From a virus, in IMG/VR virus record IMGVR_UViG_3300031251_000064, positions 1 to 37,426 of that record: a stretch of 37,426 bases of DNA; one strand, given 5' to 3'. Below the pieces are notes generated by a model that had not been told where the DNA came from, did not search any database, and was given only the letters and a program-made list of their open reading frames with translations. The position numbers were made by a program, and so were the translations under genes. This document shows, piece after piece, positions 5,549 to 12,549 of this stretch. Position 1 is the stretch's first letter; each line of letters begins with the position of its first letter.

Positions 5549-5838
5549 AATGTAAACACCCAAACTGCAACAACACAGTAATTAAAAAAGGAGCCACCTA
5601 CTGCTCCCCAATGTGCGCTCCTTTAGGCATGTTCTCTCGTGATCCTGCTAACAACAAAGGCCCATCAATAACTAAAGAAGCCTTTGAAAAAGAAGAGCAT
5701 ACTAAATTCTTCTCGGTACGCATTAGCCCTAAGATTATAGCAGCAGCTAATAAAAAACGATTGACTCTTGGTCTTGGTTGGAGATCAATTACAGAAGCCA
5801 TGCTAGTTAGGTTTACTAATGAAGAGGAAATTAAGTGA
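5545..5838 (+). CDS. Small zinc-finger-like protein, 97 residues
   Basis: The first 25 residues contain MKCKHPNCNNTV and YCSPMCA, giving Cys3, Cys8, Cys20 and Cys24, a plausible four-cysteine zinc site. The rest is charged; FFSVRISPKIIAAANKKRLT suggests a short strand and helix that could contact DNA, as in ribbon-helix-helix proteins (strand then helix), but the match is partial. It is coupled to both neighbours by four-base overlaps (ATGA upstream, GTGA downstream). Likely a DNA- or RNA-binding early protein; not named. Confidence 0.75.
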   Translation: MKCKHPNCNNTVIKKGATYCSPMCAPLGMFSRDPANNKGPSITKEAFEKEEHTKFFSVRISPKIIAAANKKRLTLGLGWRSITEAMLVRFTNEEEIK

Positions 5839-5978
5839 AACATCTTATCGGATCATTAAAAGAGTTTAGTGATTCCTGCGAGAAAGAACATAAGGAATAC
5901 AAAGAACATGCGGAATTAACTGGATATATTCATTTGTGCGAAAAGTGCCAAGGAAGCGGTGTATGGAGTTCAAAATAG
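5835..5978 (+). CDS. Small protein with a CxxCxGSG zinc motif, 47 residues
   Basis: GTG 5835-5837 to TAG 5976-5978. The start overlaps the stop of the preceding gene (GTGA). The protein begins VKHLIGSLKEFSDSCEKEHK and ends LCEKCQGSGVWSSK. CEKCQGSG is one half of a DnaJ-type zinc centre. No known partner is visible. Overlap coupling on both sides supports translation. Confidence 0.68.
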   Translation: MKHLIGSLKEFSDSCEKEHKEYKEHAELTGYIHLCEKCQGSGVWSSK

Positions 5979-6124
5979 GACAAAAAGTAAAGTATAAAAA
6001 ACGAATAGGTAAAATCACCAGAATACTACCTGAATCAGGACATGCATGCGTTATGTTCGACAACAAAATCATTAAAATTTGCGCAATAACTTTGTTAGAA
6101 CCATATGAACCTGAAACTGTTTGA
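5963..6124 (+). CDS. Small KOW/SH3-like protein, 53 residues
   Basis: Start chosen at ATG 5963, with AAGGAAG (5950-5956) as ribosome site; an upstream GTG in frame (5936) has none. The sequence KIGQKVKYKKRIGKITRILP, followed by an acidic/aromatic strand and NKIIKICAITLLEP, looks like a small five-stranded barrel of the KOW type. It overlaps the zinc-motif gene by 16 bases. A nucleic-acid-binding role is plausible only by fold. Confidence 0.68.
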   Translation: MEFKIGQKVKYKKRIGKITRILPESGHACVMFDNKIIKICAITLLEPYEPETV

Positions 6125-6167
6125 ACTTTATTTGCTAATGGCACTCTGCGTATACGTAACTTATCTC

Positions 6168-6195
6168 TTTACATCGTAAATTACTTGTGTACACT
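6168..6195 (+). promoter_or_regulatory. Promoter TTTACA-16-TACACT
   Basis: TTTACA (6168-6173), a 16-base spacer and TACACT (6190-6195), 25 bases before the ATG at 6220 and in the only sizeable gap of this gene block. It is closely similar to the promoter at 4799-4826 (same spacing), which suggests co-regulation. Confidence 0.65.
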
Positions 6196-6219
6196 CTTCT
6201 TAAACAAGGAGACACAGTA

Positions 6220-6486
6220 ATGTCAGAACCATTAAAAGAAGCAACTAAACAAGAAAAATTCGACTCTCAAAACGAAGAGTTCAACAAACTAGCTTTCAAT
6301 GCTGGTGTTACTCAACTAAATATCCAAAAATCAGAATACGCTCTTTCAGACTTAAATCTAAAGATGTCCAATCTTCTAATCGATATGAAGAAATCTAAAG
6401 ACGCACTAGACGCAGAAATTGCAGATGCTAAACTTAAAGAAGTTGCTGCTCAACAATCGGAGGCGGCTCGTGAATCTACTACGTAA
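6220..6486 (+). CDS. Hypothetical coiled-coil protein, 88 residues
   Basis: Start chosen at ATG 6220 behind AAGGAG (6206-6211); an upstream in-frame GTG (6187) falls inside the promoter spacer. The protein (MSEPLKEATKQEKFDSQNEE) is nearly all helix: heptad-like spacing of Leu, Met and Ala through QLNIQKSEYALSDLNLKMSN and the Lys/Ala/Glu-rich end indicate a coiled coil. The stop lies 17 bases inside the next gene. Unknown function. Confidence 0.75.
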   Translation: MSEPLKEATKQEKFDSQNEEFNKLAFNAGVTQLNIQKSEYALSDLNLKMSNLLIDMKKSKDALDAEIADAKLKEVAAQQSEAARESTT

Positions 6487-6814
6487 ACTACTAACAGGTA
6501 AAGAATCCATTAAAGAACAACTAATGGAAAAACGCCCACTGCCCATAGGACTTACAGAGTTCCATGAATGGTCTGAACGCATTATTTCAGGAGCTATGCT
6601 ACCAGCAGACGTTGACTCCCAAAAGTTCGCTCTGGCTAACGAAATCATGCATTGCGGTCCTAATGTAGCCTTTGAACAAGACGCTTACTTCATCCATAGA
6701 TTACGCAAATACGCAGCCAACCAAGTAGCCGACGAAGTTCGCAAATCTCTATACGAAACCAAAAAACAACAGGCTGAAGTGACGCCACCCACAGCCGAGT
6801 GTGCAAAAACTTAA
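6470..6814 (+). CDS. Conserved phage hypothetical protein, 114 residues
   Basis: Start set at GTG 6470 behind GGAGG (6459-6463), overlapping the previous gene by 17 bases; the frame extends further upstream without a better start. Central block PLPIGLTEFHEWSERIISGA and later FALANEIMHCGPNVAFEQDA resemble a hypothetical protein seen in phage genomes near the terminase. A helical C-terminus is rich in Lys, Gln and Glu. No catalytic motif. Function unknown. Confidence 0.75.
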   Translation: MNLLRKLLTGKESIKEQLMEKRPLPIGLTEFHEWSERIISGAMLPADVDSQKFALANEIMHCGPNVAFEQDAYFIHRLRKYAANQVADEVRKSLYETKKQQAEVTPPTAECAKT

Positions 6815-7235
6815 ATCTTTACAAAAAGAATGGTACAAGAAACTCAAAAACTCTGGATTCCAAGACATTGAAAAGGAAATAAAAGGAGAATGCGTTCTAA
6901 AAAGCCAATCTACTTGTGAAGGTAAATACGCTGGGATTTATAGATTTATGTCTCAAGTAGAAAGAGAAGCAAAAGAAGATTACTTTAGAATCCTATTTCA
7001 AAAAGCTTCTCAAGAACAAAACTTCTTAGACGACTCAGATAAATTAATAATGGAGAGAACCGCAGAAGGTAAAAACATTAGAGAAATATCAGAGGAACTT
7101 ATTGAAAGAAAACTTCATAAATATGATAGACATACAATATTATATGTAAGAAGACGCTATGAGAATAAATGGGGAATAAAAAAGTGGACCAAACAACAAA
7201 TGGTATCGAGACGCAAAAAAATACCTACTCTATAA
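6801..7235 (+). CDS. Hypothetical protein, 144 residues
   Basis: Begins at GTG 6801 (MQKLKSLQKEWYKKLKNSGF when read as Met), overlapping the previous gene by 14 bases; no better start is in frame. Highly charged and helical. The section IMERTAEGKNIREISEELIE followed by YDRHTILYVRRRYENKWGIK has the feel of a helix-turn-helix (ISEEL... then a basic recognition helix), which would suit a small regulator, but the match is weak. The 3' end overlaps the next gene by 67 bases. Confidence 0.68.
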   Translation: MQKLKSLQKEWYKKLKNSGFQDIEKEIKGECVLKSQSTCEGKYAGIYRFMSQVEREAKEDYFRILFQKASQEQNFLDDSDKLIMERTAEGKNIREISEELIERKLHKYDRHTILYVRRRYENKWGIKKWTKQQMVSRRKKIPTL

Positions 7236-7627
7236 TATCCTATAAGAGTTCCAGCTTTCCCGAACAATATAGGAATCTTATATTCTCTAAATGGATGCGC
7301 TCTTTCCGCTATGGCAATGATTACATTAAACTAATTAACTCCGATGACTACTTTGCGGCTTACGAAATCTACATAACATCACTGCTCAACAAACCAAACA
7401 GCACACTAAGACTTGCAGTACTATCAGAAGACAAAGACGTTGTGCTAGGCTGGAGCTTAATAGACGGAGAAACACTCCATTATGTCTATGTTCAGAACGA
7501 ACAACGCAACAAGGGAATAGCCAAATTCCTTGTCCCAGTATCAATTAAAACAATCACTCACGTAACAAAATCAGGTTTAGCGATATGGAATAAGAAAATC
7601 CCGTTTGCTAAATTCAATCCATTCTAA
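7169..7627 (+). CDS. GNAT-like acetyltransferase, 152 residues
   Basis: The C-terminal half contains a GNAT-like core: strand LRLAVLSEDKDVVLGWSLID, then LHYVYVQNEQRNKGIAKFLV, where R-x-x-G-I-A corresponds to motif A (acetyl-CoA pyrophosphate loop, usually R/Q-x-x-G-x-G/A). The N-terminal region (SSFPEQYRNLIFSKWMRSFR) resembles phage GNAT-like proteins that begin with a short helix-rich part. Substrate unknown. ATG 7169 gives a 67-base overlap with the previous gene; a later start is possible. A second GNAT-type gene is at 24851. Confidence 0.68.
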   Translation: MGNKKVDQTTNGIETQKNTYSIISYKSSSFPEQYRNLIFSKWMRSFRYGNDYIKLINSDDYFAAYEIYITSLLNKPNSTLRLAVLSEDKDVVLGWSLIDGETLHYVYVQNEQRNKGIAKFLVPVSIKTITHVTKSGLAIWNKKIPFAKFNPF

Positions 7628-7636
7628 AGGAGATAT

Positions 7637-8002
7637 ATGAAAATAAAACTAAGCAGCGCAGAACTACATGATGTACTATTTTTTATGGGTGTTAACTTTG
7701 ATAAAAAGCTAACAACACGTATGAAAAACAGAGATTTAACATTAACTTATGATAGAGTAGAAAAAGAATTAATCGTTGGTTGTGAAAATAAAATAAAGAT
7801 AATACCTTGGACTAATGTTGCTGGTATGGAACCAATAGCGTTTCCGGTTATTGAACAAGAACCAGTTGCACCACAACCAACAGTTTTGGAAGCCGTTGCA
7901 CCTACACCAAAAACAATTCGCAGAAATCTAAGCTCTCAAGCATCTTCACCAACAGACCATGTTCATGCTGGACCAGGAGCAGGAAAGACCAATGACAAAT
8001 AA
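7637..8002 (+). CDS. Conserved phage hypothetical protein, 121 residues
   Basis: ATG 7637 behind AAAGGAGATAT. The N-terminal domain (MKIKLSSAELHDVLFFMGVN through IKIIPWTNVAGMEP) resembles a small conserved phage protein with a single alpha/beta domain. From about residue 78 a Pro/Gln/Ala-rich linker (EPVAPQPTVLEAVAPTPKTI) leads to a polar, disordered-looking tail with GPGAGK. The tail is not a real Walker A because no nucleotide-binding domain surrounds it. Function unknown. Confidence 0.75.
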   Translation: MKIKLSSAELHDVLFFMGVNFDKKLTTRMKNRDLTLTYDRVEKELIVGCENKIKIIPWTNVAGMEPIAFPVIEQEPVAPQPTVLEAVAPTPKTIRRNLSSQASSPTDHVHAGPGAGKTNDK

Positions 8003-8630
8003 ACTAGGCGATTTCACCGTAAAAGAAGGCTATATCCCTAACATGCTGGAGATAGACTATCGTAATCGTATGGTTAAGGAACTGTTGGAAAAGCCACGCC
8101 CAAAACCAAGCGTTCCAACTCACTTTAATGGTAAGCCAATATCCGAACTATCATCTTCAGAGAAGTCAGAGTTCTACCTATCCATGCAACCTGCTTCTAC
8201 TCAAGCTATCTTACGCAGAGATCCTAAAGACGATGTTAAGCTATGGGAACGTAAGACTCTTAACTGGAAAGCTAACCCAGAAGCTAAATCATTAGATGAA
8301 TCAGTTGGTAAACGCACATTAGACGCTCAAGATGTTATTTTGCATAACTCAACCAAACAAAGAAACCAATTGGGCGATTCTAAAGAATCTTCAGTATCAC
8401 CAGACAAGAGAAACTCAGGAATATGGGCTTTCGCCTATTCAAAGCCAGCCGATCTATCCAAGGAAGACACTAGGAAGATAACCAAACTAACTGAAATGAA
8501 ATCGGAAAAGATAGATCCTCCAGAAAAACAAAGCTTTTGGAGTAGATTCTTTAAAAAGAAAACAATTGAAAACGATTTTAAACCCACGCTCAAATTAAAG
8601 GGCAACTATATAGTGAAAATAGAGGACTAA
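7992..8630 (+). CDS. Hypothetical protein, 212 residues
   Basis: Start set at ATG 7992 (MTNKLGDFTVKEGYIPNMLE) behind AGGAAAG; an upstream in-frame ATG at 7959 lies deeper inside the previous gene without a ribosome site. Polar and low-complexity in the middle (about residues 90-165, Ser/Lys/Asp-rich), with a basic segment FWSRFFKKKT near the C-terminus. No domain recognised. The stop shares its last base with the ATG of the next gene. Confidence 0.75.
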   Translation: MTNKLGDFTVKEGYIPNMLEIDYRNRMVKELLEKPRPKPSVPTHFNGKPISELSSSEKSEFYLSMQPASTQAILRRDPKDDVKLWERKTLNWKANPEAKSLDESVGKRTLDAQDVILHNSTKQRNQLGDSKESSVSPDKRNSGIWAFAYSKPADLSKEDTRKITKLTEMKSEKIDPPEKQSFWSRFFKKKTIENDFKPTLKLKGNYIVKIED

Positions 8631-8923
8631 TGCAAACACCTATTAGTTTTATATTAGATTTGATCCTTGACTACGAACTACCAGCAGACGCTCAGAAAGC
8701 CTGTAGGAAGTACGTTCGAGAACTAGAAAAGAATATGTCAGTAGCTCCAAGGATTACCAGCTTCACTCCTCCACTTAGGCCAACAATAGAACAATCACCA
8801 AGCACCCTTGCTCTAATGGCCAAGCACGAACTAACAGCTCCCATTACCGCACCAATACAGGCCAGAATAGTAGGCGGTGAAGTAAGCACAGGAAATGGAA
8901 CACGGGGACCAAAGAAATGGTAA
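8630..8923 (+). CDS. Hypothetical protein, 97 residues
   Basis: ATG 8630 overlaps the previous stop by one base (TAATG). The first 35 residues (MQTPISFILDLILDYELPAD) form a helical domain; the rest is Pro/Ala/Thr-rich and probably flexible, ending GNGTRGPKKW. It immediately precedes the terminase operon. Not recognised. Its TAA overlaps the AAGCACC motif. Confidence 0.72.
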   Translation: MQTPISFILDLILDYELPADAQKACRKYVRELEKNMSVAPRITSFTPPLRPTIEQSPSTLALMAKHELTAPITAPIQARIVGGEVSTGNGTRGPKKW

Positions 8924-8966
8924 GCACCGAAATTGAATCTAATGTAACGCGTTATGCTAATTTAGC
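8923..8966 (+). promoter_or_regulatory. AGCACC-type motif and inverted repeats before the terminases
   Basis: AGCACC (8923-8928), seven bases, AATCTA (8936-8941), then a perfect palindrome TAACGCGTTA (8945-8954) and a short inverted repeat GCTAATTTAGC (8956-8966). The same AGCACC-plus-seven layout recurs at 10942, 18375, 24799 and 30705, each in a gap before a late gene block. Candidate late promoter or operator. This copy has a weaker second box. Confidence 0.5.
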
Positions 8967-8977
8967 AAAGGAATAGC

Positions 8978-9262
8978 ATGTTTAAGAAAGGTGATAAAAA
9001 GCCAGAACGTAGCGGCAGAAAGCCTAATACACCTAACAAGAGACGATCTATCGAGGATGTATGCCGTGATATGGGCGTTGATCCTTTTAGCATCATGGCT
9101 GAAATGGCTGCGTCTACTACACCAGAGGAAAGAGTACTAAAATTCAATGCAGCCAAAGAGCTTGCTCAGTACCTTGAGTCAAAGAAGAAGGATGTTACAG
9201 TAGCAATAGATCCAGAAGCTAATGAGATAAAGGTGATAATAGAACGTTATGGAAAAAAGTAA
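8978..9262 (+). CDS. Terminase small subunit-like protein
   Basis: 94 residues behind AAAGGAATAGC. The start MFKKGDKKPERSGRKPNTPN is the basic, Gly/Pro/Lys-rich N-terminus typical of DUF5681-type and other small terminase proteins, followed by a helical domain (SIEDVCRDMGVDPFSIMAEM; ERVLKFNAAKELAQYLESKK) like phage terminase small subunits. It would bind packaging-site DNA and recruit the large subunit encoded 250 bases downstream. It is shorter than many TerS proteins, so the call is moderate. Confidence 0.72.
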   Translation: MFKKGDKKPERSGRKPNTPNKRRSIEDVCRDMGVDPFSIMAEMAASTTPEERVLKFNAAKELAQYLESKKKDVTVAIDPEANEIKVIIERYGKK

Positions 9263-9530
9263 GTATAGCATTGACAGTATATTTGAGAACCCTTCAATTT
9301 ATGCTTATTGCAATGAAAACGCCAAGAACATGCGTAAAGTTTACAACTTCCTAAGTAAATGCCATGACTTCCGTGGTATGAGAAAATCATTGTGTTCAGA
9401 TACTAGAGAATACGCTTTCGGTAATTCTTCTGATTTTTATATACTGAGCATTGGCAATGAAGCTACATTGGATGTTGCAAAGAATCTACTCGCTGAACTT
9501 AGGAAAGCACAGCATGGAAATAAGGATTAA
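9249..9530 (+). CDS. Hypothetical protein between the terminase genes, 93 residues
   Basis: ATG 9249 overlaps the small-terminase gene by 14 bases and its stop overlaps the large-terminase start by 17. Contains three scattered Cys residues and a C-terminal helix (NEATLDVAKNLLAELRKAQH). No family recognised. Position suggests a packaging accessory, but it may equally be unrelated cargo. Confidence 0.68.
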   Translation: MEKSKYSIDSIFENPSIYAYCNENAKNMRKVYNFLSKCHDFRGMRKSLCSDTREYAFGNSSDFYILSIGNEATLDVAKNLLAELRKAQHGNKD

Positions 9531-10941
9531 ACTACAACCAAAGCAGGAGCTATTTGATGATTCGATTAGACGATACCCTATTACCGGATTTGGAGGGGCA
9601 AAAGGCGGAGGGAAATCTTATTCGCTTAGAAATATCCTTTTGGCAAGACGATTTGAGTACCCCAAAAGTACAGGAGCTATATTTAGAAAGACTTATCCAG
9701 AACTTGAAGCAAACCATATACGACCACTATTCGCAGAACATCCAGGACTAAGGACTTATTGGAATGAATCAAAGAAAATCTTATCTCTACCTAATGGCTC
9801 AACACTTCAATTCTCTCATTGCGCGACTGAAATGGATGTTTACTTGTATCAAGGTCGGGAGATTAATGACCTGGGAATTGATGAGGCTGGTCAATGGTCA
9901 GAAGCAATGTTCCGGACATTATTGGGAAGCAACAGGAGTTCAATACAAGGTATTCCAGCCAGATGCGCTCTCACGTTCAATCCAGGAGGCATTGGGCACG
10001 GATGGATTAAGCGTCTGTTTATCGATAAGAGATTCAATGAACGAGAGCGCCCGAATGACTATAACTTTATTCAAGCGCTAATCTCCGACAACAAAGCCTT
10101 GACCGATAACGATCCTGATTATATACATAGGCTGAATACTGAAACTTCCGAAGCATTACGAAAGGCTTATCTTTATGGAGATTGGGACATACTTGCCGGT
10201 CAGTTTTACTCTGAACTCAACAGAAGTATTCATTTTATTCCGCCCTTTACAATTCCCCAGCACTGGAACAAATTCGCAGCATATGACTATGGTTATAATC
10301 ACCCTGCGGCCTTTGGATGGTTCGCCACAGACGAAGATGGAAATACCTTTCTCTACAGAGAGCTTATACAAGCGGGCCGCCGCGTTGACGAACTTGCTGA
10401 GGCCGTTAATAGGTACCCAGAAACTAGCGATTTGTACGTCTTTGCCGGACACGATTGCTGGGCCAAAAGATCCAGTACAATAAACAAGGAGCAAGGAAAT
10501 CCACCAACTATAGCTGAGGAGTTTGCGACACATGGAATATATCTCAAGCATGCTACTATTGATCGTATTGCTGGAGCTGCTCATCTACGAAGTTATCTGG
10601 CTTTGCGAGGTGAGAAAAAGCGGCCGCGCTTCTATATATTCAATACGTGTCCTATTACCTATGATTGCCTTAGCCGCATGGTTCATGATCCTAATCGTGT
10701 GGAAGATGTTCTTAAAGTAGACGCCGTCGAGGGCGATGTAAATACCGGCGATGATCCATATGACATGGTTCGTTATGGTCTTATGTCCAGACCTAGCATA
10801 ACAGACAAGCCAGAAGAGAAGATAGTAGTAGGTTCTAAAGAATGGCACGCCAAGAGCGCTGCTATTGATTGGATGAAAGAACGCGAAAAACTCATGGAAA
10901 ACGCTGGTAATTGGCCAGATATGCCAGAATTTAATCAATAA
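9514..10941 (+). CDS. terL: Terminase large subunit
   Basis: 475 residues from ATG 9514 behind AGGAAAGC; an upstream in-frame ATG (9451) adds 21 residues deep inside the previous gene and is not preferred. ATPase domain: Walker A GGAKGGGKS (residues 27-35) and Walker B LGIDEA (120-125). RNase H-like nuclease domain: AAYDYGYNHP with Asp258, FAGHDCW with Asp314, and DDPYDMVRYGL near the C-terminus. These acidic positions match the metal-binding residues of Terminase_3/Terminase_6 nucleases. It packages concatemeric DNA into the prohead through the portal. Packaging strategy cannot be read from the circular assembly; headful permutation would fit circularity. Confidence 0.96.
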   Translation: MEIRIKLQPKQELFDDSIRRYPITGFGGAKGGGKSYSLRNILLARRFEYPKSTGAIFRKTYPELEANHIRPLFAEHPGLRTYWNESKKILSLPNGSTLQFSHCATEMDVYLYQGREINDLGIDEAGQWSEAMFRTLLGSNRSSIQGIPARCALTFNPGGIGHGWIKRLFIDKRFNERERPNDYNFIQALISDNKALTDNDPDYIHRLNTETSEALRKAYLYGDWDILAGQFYSELNRSIHFIPPFTIPQHWNKFAAYDYGYNHPAAFGWFATDEDGNTFLYRELIQAGRRVDELAEAVNRYPETSDLYVFAGHDCWAKRSSTINKEQGNPPTIAEEFATHGIYLKHATIDRIAGAAHLRSYLALRGEKKRPRFYIFNTCPITYDCLSRMVHDPNRVEDVLKVDAVEGDVNTGDDPYDMVRYGLMSRPSITDKPEEKIVVGSKEWHAKSAAIDWMKEREKLMENAGNWPDMPEFNQ

Positions 10942-10976
10942 AGCACCATAATCGTATCATGTAGGAGAAATCTACA
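10942..10976 (+). promoter_or_regulatory. AGCACC-7-TATCAT motif before the structural genes
   Basis: AGCACC (10942-10947), ATAATCG, TATCAT (10955-10960), then TAGGAGAAATCTACA and the ATG at 10977. The first part starts right after the terminase stop codon. Together with 24799 (AGCACC, AAAAACG, TATCAT) it is the best pair defining the motif. Candidate late promoter with a short leader. Confidence 0.55.
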
Positions 10977-11201
10977 ATGATACCTTTTCTAAAGCTTAAA
11001 CAAGACGCATCAGCATCAGCACCAGTTGATTCAATTGAACGTAAGCCAGACAATGAGCCTGAGTACGACTCTCTTGAGAGCGCAGCAGAAGAGCTTTGTC
11101 ATGCAGTAGAATCCAAAGACTACAAGGCCATTGCCGTAGCTCTTAGATCAGCATTTGAAATAATGGAATCAGAAACACACGAGGAAGAATCACATGGCTA
11201 A
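10977..11201 (+). CDS. Small acidic phage protein, 74 residues
   Basis: ATG 10977 behind TAGGAG. Acidic: PDNEPEYDSLESAAEELCHA followed by VESKDYKAIAVALRSAFEIM. I recognise this pattern (SLESAAE.L.HAV..KD...IA.ALRSAFE) as a conserved hypothetical next to phage terminase/portal genes. Helical, without catalytic residues. Overlaps the next gene by eight bases. Confidence 0.75.
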   Translation: MIPFLKLKQDASASAPVDSIERKPDNEPEYDSLESAAEELCHAVESKDYKAIAVALRSAFEIMESETHEEESHG

Positions 11202-11523
11202 TACTTTAATAGCAGATAAGTCTTTTGTATTTGTAGGCTTAGGAACGTTAACTTATACGATTCCATCTACTGGAATTTATTATGTTAAATTCGAGATAAC
11301 AGATTATCCACCATCTGGAATTAGCATCTTAGTTAAAGACAATGGCGCAACTGTGTTCACGGCTCCCGTACTAGCTGACTACCAAGGCGAGCTTCAATTT
11401 AAATTCTCGTCAATGCTTACGGCTGCACATGTAATTACTGTTGTAATCGCATCTGCTGTAGACGTTGAAGACAACCAACTTAACACTGTAAAATCAATTA
11501 CTAGCATTGGCCTAGGTTTATAA
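11194..11523 (+). CDS. Beta-rich structural-type protein A, 109 residues
   Basis: Begins MANTLIADKSFVFVGLGTLT. Rich in Val, Thr, Ile and Gly with alternating strands, as in capsid decoration or fibre proteins. It is a tandem relative of the next gene: TYTIPSTGIYYVKFEIT here matches TYSFTAPVAGPYEIEWKIS there, and both end LNTVKSITSIG/LNTVKATISIS. The role is probably a virion surface or accessory protein; not proven. RBS GAGGAAGAATCAC. Confidence 0.72.
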   Translation: MANTLIADKSFVFVGLGTLTYTIPSTGIYYVKFEITDYPPSGISILVKDNGATVFTAPVLADYQGELQFKFSSMLTAAHVITVVIASAVDVEDNQLNTVKSITSIGLGL

Positions 11524-11533
11524 AGGAGAACTC

Positions 11534-11890
11534 ATGTTTAATCAGAACGTAGAATTAGTAGGACCATACGCATCATGCGCACCAGCAGCTACAGGCTGTT
11601 CAACATATTCTTTTACAGCACCAGTTGCAGGACCATACGAGATTGAATGGAAGATTAGTCTACCAACTATCGTAATGGGTGGCGGTCAATCCGGTGTTAT
11701 CGTTACGATTACTAACGCAACAGGCCCAGTTACTTTGTATAGCGGTCCTGCCGGTGGTGAAGGTGGCAAGCTATCGCTTATCGCTGCTGCTCTTGACGTT
11801 ATCTCTTTCAGCCTATCCAGCGTAACTGCTGCTGATTTGGTTAGCCTAAACACAGTTAAAGCAACAATTTCTATTAGTTCAGGAGTTTAA
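11534..11890 (+). CDS. Beta-rich structural-type protein B, 118 residues
   Basis: ATG 11534 behind AAAGGAGAACTC. Paralogue of the preceding gene, separated by ten bases: same order of strands, a shared aromatic strand (PYEIEWKIS), a Gly-rich loop (MGGGQSGVIVTITNATGPVT) and the LNTVK C-terminal motif. Two cysteines near the N-terminus (SCAPAATGC) may form a disulfide or loop. Likely a duplicated virion surface protein. Confidence 0.72.
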   Translation: MFNQNVELVGPYASCAPAATGCSTYSFTAPVAGPYEIEWKISLPTIVMGGGQSGVIVTITNATGPVTLYSGPAGGEGGKLSLIAAALDVISFSLSSVTAADLVSLNTVKATISISSGV

Positions 11891-11891
11891 T

Positions 11892-12323
11892 ATGAGCATG
11901 GCAATGAAAAGAGCTTTGATGAAGCGCTCTCAGAGAATGGCTAAGGGTGGAGAGGTTAAGAAGGAGTCGAAAGTCTTAACACCACAGCAAGTAAATGGCG
12001 CTAGTCTTAAAGACATTGAGCCACACATGTCTAAATACGCCGAAGGCGGCGAAGTACACGAAGAAGACATGATTGCACGCTTAATGCACAAGCACATGAT
12101 GTCTAAAGGTGGCATGATTGCTAACGACGATGAGCCAATTGCAGATGAAGAGCCAGCTCAATACGACGATCTAGCATTAGATGACCACTTATCAGAGCAT
12201 TACACAGAAGAAAACTCTGGTGATGAAGTTGGCGATGAAGACCAAGACGCTAGAGATGCTGATCTAATTTCTAAGATAATGAAATCAAGAGCTAAAAAAG
12301 ACAGACTACCAAGACCTGCTTAA
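11892..12323 (+). CDS. Phage protein with MAKGGEV-type repeats, 143 residues
   Basis: ATG 11892 behind AGGAG. Short Gly-Gly motifs recur (RMAKGGEVKK, KYAEGGEVHE, MMSKGGMIAN), a feature common in phage virion-associated proteins of unknown role, and also seen in the internal protein at 25176 (MAKGGMVDAV). The C-terminal half is strongly acidic (DDHLSEHYTEENSGDEVGDE) with a basic end (KSRAKKDRLPRPA). Position between small structural genes and portal suggests a virion component. Confidence 0.7.
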   Translation: MSMAMKRALMKRSQRMAKGGEVKKESKVLTPQQVNGASLKDIEPHMSKYAEGGEVHEEDMIARLMHKHMMSKGGMIANDDEPIADEEPAQYDDLALDDHLSEHYTEENSGDEVGDEDQDARDADLISKIMKSRAKKDRLPRPA

Positions 12324-12330
12324 GGAGCAT

Positions 12331-12549
12331 ATGGAACTGCCTAATATTAAAGAGCTTGAGAAGCTTCTAAAGATGTGCCGAAAGCAAGGTGTATTTGACC
12401 TTACTATTGGCACTATGTCTTTTAAACTCGGTGATCTTCCTAAAGAATACACAGAAGAAGAGACAGAAACACCTGCAGGAGCATCTGAAGAAGAAATTAT
12501 CTATTGGAGCACTCATAACCCAATGGCTGCTCGTGAGGCTAATCAATGA
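12331..12549 (+). CDS. Conserved small phage protein, 72 residues
   Basis: ATG 12331 with AAGGAG overlapping the previous stop. The first 40 residues (KELEKLLKMCRKQGVFDLTI, followed by GTMSFKLGDLP) form a conserved helix-strand unit seen in phages upstream of the portal gene; the tail is acidic. The stop overlaps the portal start by four bases (ATGA), so portal synthesis is probably coupled to it. Function unknown. Confidence 0.75.
   Translation: MELPNIKELEKLLKMCRKQGVFDLTIGTMSFKLGDLPKEYTEEETETPAGASEEEIIYWSTHNPMAAREANQ

Noticed and set aside
7959-8002. GPGAGK as a Walker A motif at the end of the 7637 gene
   Set aside because: It lies in the last residues of a disordered tail with no Walker B or nucleotide-binding fold.
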